A stretch of DNA of 5,819 bases, from assembly GCA_905203195.1 (NCBI GenBank), contig CAJKVD010000057.1:1-5819 (forward strand), given 5' to 3'. The notes below the pieces were generated by a model. The model was not told where the DNA came from. It saw only the letters and a list, made by a program, of their open reading frames with translations, and searched no databases. Every line of letters starts with the position of its first letter. Position 1 is the first letter of the stretch. A program made the position numbers and the translations under genes. This DNA is from an uncultured Clostridium sp. GTDB lineage: Bacteria; Bacillota; Clostridia; TANB77; CAG-508. Below are positions 1-5,002 of this stretch, one piece after another.

Positions 1-1
1 T

Positions 2-1501
2 GCAGATAATGCACTTATTGCAGCGGCAACTTTATCACATAGATATATATCAGATAGATTTTTACCAGATAAAGCAATTGACTTAATAGATGAAGCATGT
101 AGCATGATAAAAACAGAAATGGAGTCTATGCCAACCGAGTTGGATGAAATATCAAGAAAAATAATGCAATTAGAAATAGAAGAAACAGCATTATCAAAAG
201 AAACAGACGAAATGTCAAAACAAAGATTACAAGATATTCAAAAGGAAAAGGCAGAGTTAAAAACAAAATTTGATTCTATGAAAGTAAAATGGGAAAATGA
301 AAAACAATCAATTGGTAAAGTGCAAAAATTAAGAGAAGAAATAGAAAGAGTAAATAGCCAGATTGAACAAGCAGAAAGAAATTATGAATTAAATAAAGCA
401 GCAGAATTAAAATATGGAAAATTACCAGAATTGAAAAAGCAACTAGAAGTAGAAGAAGAAAAAGCAGAAAAAGAGAAAAATACTGATAATAGCTTGTTAC
501 GTAATAAGGTAACAGAAGATGAAATTACAAAAATAATATCAAGATGGACAGGAATTCCAGTAGCAAAATTAATGGAAGGTGAAAGAGAGAAACTATTACA
601 TTTAAGTGATATTTTGCATAAAAGAGTAATTGGTCAAAATGAGGCAGTAGAAAAAGTATCTGAAGCAATTATACGTTCAAGAGCAGGAATAAGCGACCCA
701 CGTAGACCAATAGGATCATTTCTATTTTTAGGACCAACAGGTGTGGGAAAAACAGAGTTGGCAAAAGCATTAGCAGAGAGCTTATTTGATGATGAACATA
801 ATATTGTTAGAATTGATATGTCAGAATATATGGAAAAATATTCTGTGTCTAGGTTAATTGGTGCGCCTCCAGGATATGTTGGCTATGAAGAAGGTGGACA
901 ATTAACAGAAGCTGTTAGAAGAAAACCATATTCAGTAGTACTTTTTGATGAAATAGAAAAGGCACATCCAGATGTATTTAATATTTTATTGCAAGTGTTA
1001 GATGATGGAAGAATTACAGATTCTCAAGGTAGAACAGTAGACTTCAAAAATACTATAATAATTTTAACTTCTAATTTGGGTTCAGAATATATATTAGAAG
1101 GAATTGATAATAATGGAGAAATATCAAAAGAAGCACAAGATAAGGTAAATACTTTATTAAAAAAGAGTTTTCGCCCAGAATTTTTAAATCGTTTAGATGA
1201 AATAGTATTTTATAAACCATTAAAGAAAACAGAAATATCTAAAATCTTAGATTTATTGATTATAGACTTAGAAAAAAGATTAGAGGATAAACATATTCAT
1301 TTGGAACTAACAGAAGCTGCTAAAAATTATTTAATTGATAATGGATATGATGAAATCTATGGTGCTAGACCTTTAAAAAGATTTGTTCAGAAAAAGTTAG
1401 AAACTTTAATTGCTAAAAAGATTTTGACACAGGAAATTCTACCTAATACTACAGTTGTAGTTGATTGCAAAGAAAATGAATTATGCTTAAGCAGAGAATA
1501 A
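2..1501 (+). CDS. clpB: ATP-dependent chaperone ClpB, C-terminal 499 residues (5' end outside window)
   Basis: ClpB is a cytoplasmic hexameric AAA+ disaggregase that threads aggregated proteins through its pore together with DnaK/DnaJ/GrpE. The reading frame is open from base 2, so the gene begins before the window; the first in-frame ATG (104) is internal. Visible residues 1-34 (ending DKAIDLIDEA) are the end of the first AAA+ module. Residues about 45-165 are a long charged coiled coil, the middle domain whose length separates ClpB from ClpC and ClpA. The second AAA+ module follows: Walker A GPTGVGKT (244-251), pore loop GYVG (291-294), Walker B VVLFDE (312-317), sensor 1 TSN (356-358), arginine finger in FLNRLDE (Arg397) and sensor 2 GAR (Arg456). 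The C-terminus has the usual length. No key residue of the visible part is missing and no frameshift is seen. The promoter, and any CtsR or HrcA site, lies outside the window. Confidence 0.97.
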   Translation, partial: ADNALIAAATLSHRYISDRFLPDKAIDLIDEACSMIKTEMESMPTELDEISRKIMQLEIEETALSKETDEMSKQRLQDIQKEKAELKTKFDSMKVKWENEKQSIGKVQKLREEIERVNSQIEQAERNYELNKAAELKYGKLPELKKQLEVEEEKAEKEKNTDNSLLRNKVTEDEITKIISRWTGIPVAKLMEGEREKLLHLSDILHKRVIGQNEAVEKVSEAIIRSRAGISDPRRPIGSFLFLGPTGVGKTELAKALAESLFDDEHNIVRIDMSEYMEKYSVSRLIGAPPGYVGYEEGGQLTEAVRRKPYSVVLFDEIEKAHPDVFNILLQVLDDGRITDSQGRTVDFKNTIIILTSNLGSEYILEGIDNNGEISKEAQDKVNTLLKKSFRPEFLNRLDEIVFYKPLKKTEISKILDLLIIDLEKRLEDKHIHLELTEAAKNYLIDNGYDEIYGARPLKRFVQKKLETLIAKKILTQEILPNTTVVVDCKENELCLSRE

Positions 1502-1502
1502 T

Positions 1503-1601
1503 ATGTTTGAAGAAATTAAAAATACAGGTATTAATTTAACAGAAGAGAAAGATGTAAAAAAAGCTTATGAATTAATATTAAATAAATATTTTAATAAATA
1601 A
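1503..1601 (+). CDS. Possible 32-residue small protein directly after clpB
   Basis: An ATG-initiated frame begins one base after the clpB stop codon and runs 32 codons to TAA, reading MFEEIKNTGINLTEEKDVKK and then a short helix-like AYELILNKYF tail. It is lysine- and glutamate-rich with no Cys, no signal peptide and no membrane segment. There is no clear Shine-Dalgarno sequence, only a purine run (AGCAGAGA) inside the end of clpB, so translation would probably depend on ribosomes finishing clpB. It ends just before the terminator hairpin, so it would sit in the same transcript. In AT-rich DNA an open frame of this length can arise by chance. It could also be a decayed remnant of a longer gene. 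I recognise no family. Confidence 0.3.
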   Translation: MFEEIKNTGINLTEEKDVKKAYELILNKYFNK

Positions 1602-1660
1602 AAAAGCAAAAAAAACTAATAGAGAGACTGCTTTTTTTACAGTCTCTCTAAATAAAATTT
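1600..1660. terminator. Intrinsic terminator shared by converging clpB and asnB
   Basis: A perfect 11-bp stem pairs 1620-1630 (TAGAGAGACTG) with 1640-1650 (CAGTCTCTCTA) around a 9-nt T-rich loop. On the minus strand the stem is followed by a long U-rich run (complement of the A-tracts at 1600-1615), which makes it a strong terminator for asnB. On the plus strand it is followed by a weaker T run (about 1657-1662) after an AT spacer, so it can also stop clpB transcripts. It lies between the clpB end (1501) and the asnB stop (1672). Confidence 0.88.
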
Positions 1661-1671
1661 TTAATGTTTAC

Positions 1672-3525
1672 TTAAATTTCAATTTTAGGCTGATACTTTT
1701 CAAGCCACATATTAACCTGACACAAATAAGCCATCAGTTGAGGCCCAGTCATAAGTTGCCCAAACCAAGGACGGGAAAAAGCTTTACCATTAGTTTCAAG
1801 AATGTCTAAAATATAATTCTTATTCAAAATATAATTAATAGGAGCATTATTATTTTTCATAATATTAGTAAGCATACCTTTAACTTTGGTCAAGTAAGTA
1901 GGGTTATGAGTTTTAGGATAAGGCGATTTTTTTCTGTCAACAATTTCTTCCGGAAGAAAATCATGGCAAATATATCTAAGAAGACCTTTTTCACGACCAT
2001 TCAAAGATTTCATTTCCCATGGAATATTCCAAACATATTGAGCTAATCTATAATCACAAAAAGGAACACGAAGTTCAAAACCATTATACATTGCCATTCT
2101 ATCAGAGCGGTCTAGTAAAGTCTGCATAAACCAATTTAAAGTTAAGTATGAAATTTTTCTTTTTTCAGCGGTTTCTTTGGAATCGGAATCAAGAATATCA
2201 ACTTCTGCTAAACTTTCGTTATATCTATAATCAATGTATTCTCTTAAATTAATTTTATTTGAAATATAAGGATTTAATAGTTTTTGTCTTTCACTTATCG
2301 CAATAGACCATGGAAAAGTACCACTGTTTAAACTATCTTCACGGAAAAACCATGGGTATCCACCAAAAATTTCGTCAGCACATTCACCTGTTAGAGAAAC
2401 AGTCATTTCTTTTTTTACATTTTTACAAAACAAAAGTAGAGAAGAATCAATATCTGCCATTCCAGGCATATCTCTGGCAATCATAGCATCTTCTAAATAT
2501 TTAGCAAGTTCAGGGGTATCGATAATAATAGAGTGATGGTTTGTATAAAGATTTTTAGTCATTAAGTTTATATAATAACTATCTGAATTTGGCTGAAAAT
2601 CGCTTTTTACAAAGTTTTTATCATTATCTACATAATCAATAGAATAAGTATTTAGAGGTGGTAAATTTTCTTTCTTATAATAATCAGCAGCAAATTTTGT
2701 TATTATACTTGAGTCTAGTCCGCCAGAAAGAAAAGTACATAGTGGAACATCTGATATAAGTTGACGTGTTATAGAATCATTTAATAAAAATTTTATTTTT
2801 TCGCAAGTTTGTTTTAAAGTGTCAGAATGGGGCTTTGAAATTAGTTTCCAATATCTTTGGATATGAAGTCCAGAATCATTATATATAGCATAGTGCGCAG
2901 GTTTTAATTCATTAATGTTTTTAAAAATGGTTGTTCCAGAAGTATGGGAAGGGCCAATTCCAAATAATTCACTTAACCCTTGATTGTTTAAAACTTTTTC
3001 GATTCCTGGATATTCAAAGATAGCTTTTAATTCTGAAGCAAAAATTAATGTATTGTTAAGTATTGTATAAAATAAAGGTTTAACACCAAAATGGTCTCTA
3101 GCTAAAAACAATTCTTTGTTTTTGGAGTTCCAAATAGCAAATGCAAATATACCGTTTAAGTGCTTTACAACAGAATTTCCATAGTAAATATAACTTTTTA
3201 ATAAAATTTCTGTGTCACAGTGGCCATTAAATGTAAAACCATTTTGAATCAATGTTTCTTTTAATTCTTTTGTATTATAAATTTGACCATTATATACAAT
3301 GGCATAATCGCCAAAACTATATTTTTCTATCATTGGTTGTTTTCCGTTTTTGGGGTCTATAACTATAAGACGTTTATGAGCCATACATATATAATTGTTA
3401 ATGTAGAATCCTTCTTCATCAGGACCTCTTTTAGAAAGAGTATTATTCATTTTTTTTAATAAATCAATTTCTTTTTCATACTTGAAATCTTTTTTTAAGT
3501 TTGTAAAACCAACAAAACCACACAT
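1672..3525 (-). CDS. asnB: Asparagine synthetase B, glutamine-hydrolysing (EC 6.3.5.4)
   Basis: This cytoplasmic enzyme makes asparagine from aspartate, glutamine and ATP, releasing glutamate, AMP and pyrophosphate. The 617-residue product starts MCGFVGF, so Cys2 becomes the N-terminal nucleophile after Met removal. The glutaminase (class II, Ntn) domain spans about 2-210 with RGPD (33-36), HKRLIVID (50-57), YNGQIYN (78-84), HCDTE (102-106) and ARDHFGVKPLFY (142-153). The synthetase domain follows with the ATP PP-loop SGGLDSS (267-273), RDMPGMADID (351-360), TGECADEIFGGYPWF (379-393) and LDRSDRMAMYNGFELRVPF (471-489). All catalytic landmarks are present, so it should be active. The residue after YNG is Gln81, where the E. 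coli enzyme has Glu76 in its glutamine pocket. ATG 3525 is chosen over an upstream TTG (3537) because Cys must follow Met and GGAGG sits 5 nt before it. The gene is monocistronic, convergent with clpB and divergent from the DUF5662-like gene. Confidence 0.97.
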   Translation of the reverse strand: MCGFVGFTNLKKDFKYEKEIDLLKKMNNTLSKRGPDEEGFYINNYICMAHKRLIVIDPKNGKQPMIEKYSFGDYAIVYNGQIYNTKELKETLIQNGFTFNGHCDTEILLKSYIYYGNSVVKHLNGIFAFAIWNSKNKELFLARDHFGVKPLFYTILNNTLIFASELKAIFEYPGIEKVLNNQGLSELFGIGPSHTSGTTIFKNINELKPAHYAIYNDSGLHIQRYWKLISKPHSDTLKQTCEKIKFLLNDSITRQLISDVPLCTFLSGGLDSSIITKFAADYYKKENLPPLNTYSIDYVDNDKNFVKSDFQPNSDSYYINLMTKNLYTNHHSIIIDTPELAKYLEDAMIARDMPGMADIDSSLLLFCKNVKKEMTVSLTGECADEIFGGYPWFFREDSLNSGTFPWSIAISERQKLLNPYISNKINLREYIDYRYNESLAEVDILDSDSKETAEKRKISYLTLNWFMQTLLDRSDRMAMYNGFELRVPFCDYRLAQYVWNIPWEMKSLNGREKGLLRYICHDFLPEEIVDRKKSPYPKTHNPTYLTKVKGMLTNIMKNNNAPINYILNKNYILDILETNGKAFSRPWFGQLMTGPQLMAYLCQVNMWLEKYQPKIEI

Positions 3526-3529
3526 AATT

Positions 3530-3535
3530 ACCTCC
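3530..3535 (-). promoter_or_regulatory. Ribosome binding site that fixes the asnB start
   Basis: On the minus strand GGAGGT precedes the ATG at 3525, with five bases between GGAGG and the ATG. The motif lies inside the extension that a TTG start at 3537 would translate, so it can only serve the ATG. This agrees with the need for a Met-Cys N-terminus in the glutaminase domain. Confidence 0.9.
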
Positions 3536-3590
3536 AATATTAATATTTAACTATATTAATAATATGAGAAATACAGGATATGAGTTCCTA

Positions 3591-3618
3591 ATTATGTAAA
3601 TTTGACAAAATATGACAA
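3591..3618 (-). promoter_or_regulatory. Candidate asnB promoter, overlapping the divergent promoter
   Basis: Read on the minus strand, TTGTCA (3618-3613) is followed after 16 bases by CATAAT (3596-3591). Each box matches the sigma-A consensus at 5 of 6 positions. Transcription would start near 3584 and leave a leader of about 58 nt before the asnB ATG. That leader is too short for a T-box and I see no T-box motif. Other AT-rich hexamers nearby are poorer, so the exact start is uncertain. The -35 box lies between the two boxes of the plus-strand promoter, so the two would compete for polymerase. Confidence 0.5.
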
Positions 3619-3630
3619 AAGATGTATAAT
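3602..3630 (+). promoter_or_regulatory. Consensus sigma-A promoter of the DUF5662-like gene
   Basis: TTGACA (3602-3607) and TATAAT (3625-3630) are separated by exactly 17 bases, a perfect match to the housekeeping consensus. Transcription would begin near 3637, giving a leader of only about 20 nt. This rules out an ATG at 3622, which lies across the -10 box and upstream of the expected transcript. A 10-bp near-repeat (TTTGACAAAA, TATGACAAAA; 3601-3620) covers the -35 box. Confidence 0.88.
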
Positions 3631-3644
3631 CTTAGAGCAAAGAG

Positions 3645-3649
3645 AGGAG
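3645..3649 (+). promoter_or_regulatory. Ribosome binding site that fixes the start at 3658
   Basis: AGGAG lies 8 bases before the ATG at 3658. Together with the promoter's -10 box at 3625-3630, it shows that the open frame upstream of 3658 (first ATG at 3622) is not translated. Confidence 0.85.
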
Positions 3650-3657
3650 AGTTAGTA

Positions 3658-4200
3658 ATGAATACATTGCAAAAAGTATTTAAACATTTAAGTTTAATTA
3701 GTAGGCACAAATGGGTAGTGTTTAAATTGTGTTGTAAAGTAGGAGAAGCAAAAAGAGGATTATTACATGATTTGTCAAAATATTCATGGACAGAATTTTC
3801 AGAAAGTGTTAAATATTATAATGGTAGCCATTCACCTATAACAGAATGCAAAAAGGTCAACGGATATTCAAAAGCGTGGTTACATCATAAGGGGAGAAAT
3901 AGACATCATGCAGAATATTGGTATGATTCAAGTGCACCAGAACCAATGCCTATAATGCCATATAAATATGTAGCAGAAATGTTATGTGATAAGATGGCTG
4001 CAGGAATGATCTATCAAGGTGAGAAATGGACTAAAGAATATGAATTGCAATATTGGCTAAATGAAAAAGATAGTACTTTGGCAAATGATAAAATAAAAGA
4101 TTTAGTTACAGATTGTTTAACACAAGTTGCTGAAAAAGGCGTGGATGCAGTGTATACAAAGGAAAACTTTAAGAGTCTATACCAAAAATATTGTGGATAG
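3658..4200 (+). CDS. DUF5662-like family protein, 180 residues, function unknown
   Basis: The protein resembles the DUF5662 group of small cytoplasmic bacterial proteins, from memory of its conserved His-rich blocks; no search was run. Blocks seen: FKHLSLISRHKWV (8-20), GLLHDLSKYSWTEF (34-47), YYNGSHSP (53-60), AWLHHKGRNRHHAEYWYD (73-90), MPYKYVAEMLCDKMAAG (100-116). The order H17, H37-D38, H76/H77 with H83/H84, D111 recalls the spaced His and Asp ligands of HD-type metal hydrolases, but this is inference. There is no signal peptide or membrane segment. Length fits a complete single-domain protein. It has its own consensus promoter and starts divergently from asnB, 132 bases away. No convincing hairpin terminator follows, so some transcripts may run on into rpmF. 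The family has no established role that I know of, and the asnB neighbourhood alone does not assign one. Confidence 0.85.
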   Translation: MNTLQKVFKHLSLISRHKWVVFKLCCKVGEAKRGLLHDLSKYSWTEFSESVKYYNGSHSPITECKKVNGYSKAWLHHKGRNRHHAEYWYDSSAPEPMPIMPYKYVAEMLCDKMAAGMIYQGEKWTKEYELQYWLNEKDSTLANDKIKDLVTDCLTQVAEKGVDAVYTKENFKSLYQKYCG

Positions 4201-4222
4201 AAAAAAATATTGTTTTTAAACA

Positions 4223-4251
4223 TTGACAAAATAAAAAAATACTAGTATAAT
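4223..4251 (+). promoter_or_regulatory. Consensus sigma-A promoter of rpmF
   Basis: TTGACA (4223-4228) and TATAAT (4246-4251) are 17 bases apart, a perfect housekeeping consensus as expected for a highly expressed ribosomal protein gene. Transcription would start near 4258. The inverted repeat TGTTT-tt-AAACA (4211-4222) touches the -35 box and could be an operator, or simply AT-rich chance. Confidence 0.88.
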
Positions 4252-4257
4252 TTTAAG

Positions 4258-4345
4258 GTGCACATTTTTAAAGTGTTAATATTGTGCTAAAAAAATAGTA
4301 AAAGAAAATAAGATATATATATATCTGTTTAAGGAGGGATTTTAG
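4258..4345 (+). promoter_or_regulatory. rpmF 5' leader with palindrome next to the ribosome binding site
   Basis: The predicted untranslated leader is about 88 nt. GCACA (4260-4264) can pair with TGTGC (4283-4287) in a weak stem. A perfect 16-bp palindrome AGATATATATATATCT (4311-4326) lies five bases before AGGAGG (4332-4337), which itself is 8 bases before the ATG. The palindrome could fold into an A:U hairpin. I recognise no known riboswitch or ribosomal-protein binding structure here, so a regulatory role is only a possibility. Confidence 0.4.
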
Positions 4346-4537
4346 ATGGCACAACCAAAAAGAAGATGGTCAAAAGCAAGAACACATGCAAAAAGATCAA
4401 CATGGAAAAAAGAACAACCAACATTTTCAACATGTCCACATTGTCATGAACCAGTATTACCACATAGAGTTTGCGCAAATTGCGGATATTATGATGGAAA
4501 ACAAGTAGTTGCAAAAAAAGAAGCTGAAAATGCATAA
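4346..4537 (+). CDS. rpmF: 50S ribosomal protein L32 (bL32), zinc-ribbon form
   Basis: bL32 is a small basic protein of the large ribosomal subunit. The 63 residues fit the family length. The N-terminus MAQPKRRWSKARTHAKR is the basic rRNA-contacting tail typical of L32. CPHC (30-33) and CANC (43-46) form the four-cysteine zinc ribbon, with LPHRVC and CGYYDGKQV between and after as in other L32 proteins. All four cysteines are present, so this is the zinc-binding (C+) form. It is preceded by a strong AAGGAGGGA site and a consensus promoter and followed by its own terminator. The frequent neighbours yceD (upstream) and plsX or fab genes (downstream) are absent, so the gene stands alone here. 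Confidence 0.98.
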   Translation: MAQPKRRWSKARTHAKRSTWKKEQPTFSTCPHCHEPVLPHRVCANCGYYDGKQVVAKKEAENA

Positions 4538-4543
4538 TTATAT

Positions 4544-4577
4544 AAAAAGAACTATATTTAATATGGTTCTTTTTTTT
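4544..4577 (+). terminator. Intrinsic terminator of rpmF
   Basis: A hairpin pairs 4544-4557 (AAAAAGAACTATAT) with 4561-4574 (ATATGGTTCTTTTT), with one T-G wobble and a 3-nt loop, and runs straight into an eight-base T tract ending at 4577. It begins 7 bases after the rpmF stop and separates rpmF from the next gene. Confidence 0.9.
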
Positions 4578-4585
4578 GTTATTTA

Positions 4586-4614
4586 TTGAATTATTTTTTA
4601 CTATGTGTTAAAAT
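4586..4614 (+). promoter_or_regulatory. Sigma-A promoter of the 60-residue orphan gene
   Basis: TTGAAT (4586-4591) and TAAAAT (4609-4614) are 17 bases apart, and a TG pair at 4606-4607 gives an extended -10. Transcription would start near 4621, leaving a leader of about 44 nt before the ATG at 4665. Confidence 0.75.
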
Positions 4615-4664
4615 AAGATTGTAACTCTTAAAAAAGTCCGACTAAATTAAGGAGGAATTGCGTT

Positions 4665-4847
4665 ATGACAAAAACATATTCTTTTATCTCACGGGACATG
4701 AGACGGATTATTGCAGGTGTGGCAATTGAATGTGGAATTGAATTCAAAAGCGACAAAGTTAAAGAATCAATTAACATTTTTGGTGATGCCGAAAAAGTAC
4801 AAAAGGCTGTAGAGAAGATAAAAATTGAATATGGAATCTCTGGCTAA
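4665..4847 (+). CDS. Unrecognised 60-residue small protein
   Basis: I do not recognise this protein. AAGGAGG (4649-4655) lies 9 bases before the ATG, a promoter precedes it and a hairpin terminator follows, so it is very likely a real monocistronic gene. The sequence suggests an amphipathic helix (about 8-24, SRDMRRIIAGVAIECGIEF), two short strands (about 25-39, with INIFGD at 36-41) and a C-terminal helix (about 42-55, AEKVQKAVEKIKIE). That alpha-beta-beta-alpha outline and the strand-G-helix turn recall small RNA-binding folds such as KH, but the similarity is too weak for a call. There is no signal peptide, membrane segment or metal motif; the single cysteine is Cys23. Codon use differs from the neighbours: CGG arginine twice, plus GAC, GCC, GGC and ATC. 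It sits just before secA, where many Bacillota carry the ribosome hibernation gene hpf; it is not Hpf, being far shorter. Confidence 0.85.
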   Translation: MTKTYSFISRDMRRIIAGVAIECGIEFKSDKVKESINIFGDAEKVQKAVEKIKIEYGISG

Positions 4848-4860
4848 TATTGCAAAGAGT

Positions 4861-4901
4861 AGGTCATTAGAAAGTAAAATTTACAATCTAATGACCTTTT
4901 A
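4861..4901 (+). terminator. Intrinsic terminator of the 60-residue orphan gene
   Basis: AGGTCATTAGA (4861-4871) pairs perfectly with TCTAATGACCT (4887-4897). An inner GTAA/TTAC pairing extends the stem across a small internal loop, and a short T run follows. It begins 13 bases after the stop and insulates the gene from secA. Confidence 0.88.
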
Positions 4902-4918
4902 AAATTTTAAAAAAACTA

Positions 4919-4947
4919 TTGCTAAATTTATATTTTAGTGATATAGT
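4919..4947 (+). promoter_or_regulatory. Candidate sigma-A promoter of secA
   Basis: TTGCTA (4919-4924) and TATAGT (4942-4947) are 17 bases apart, with TG at 4939-4940 giving an extended -10. The -35 box is weak (4 of 6) but the -10 is good (5 of 6). The start would be near 4954, with a leader of about 49 nt before the secA ATG. Confidence 0.65.
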
Positions 4948-5002
4948 AAACAAGTAAAAAAACGAATAAAGACAAAATTTAAACAGGGAGGAAAAATCCA
5001 AT

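Noticed and set aside
3526..3537. Four-codon N-terminal extension of asnB from a TTG start at 3537
   Set aside because: The GGAGG site lies inside this extension, and class II glutaminases need Cys directly after the initiator Met, which only the ATG at 3525 gives.
3538..3561. Two copies of the palindrome TATTAATA before asnB
   Set aside because: Eight-base A/T palindromes are expected often in DNA this AT-rich, and the copies show no clear relation to a promoter box.
3526..3600. A T-box or other riboswitch ahead of asnB
   Set aside because: T-box control of asparagine genes is known in Bacillota, but the leader here is only about 58 nt and shows no T-box sequence or terminator/antiterminator.
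3622..3657. Twelve-codon N-terminal extension of the DUF5662-like protein from ATG 3622
   Set aside because: That ATG overlaps the perfect -10 box and lies upstream of the expected transcript start; ATG 3658 has a well-placed AGGAG.
4014..4229. 71-codon minus-strand open frame opposite the end of the DUF5662-like gene
   Set aside because: It lies antisense to a well-supported gene, has no recognisable domain, and its Phe/Ser-rich product is typical of the complement of AT-rich coding DNA.
4329..4535. 68-codon minus-strand open frame opposite rpmF
   Set aside because: It is entirely antisense to a certain L32 gene; the Leu/Val/Phe-rich run that looks like a membrane protein comes from complementing Lys codons.
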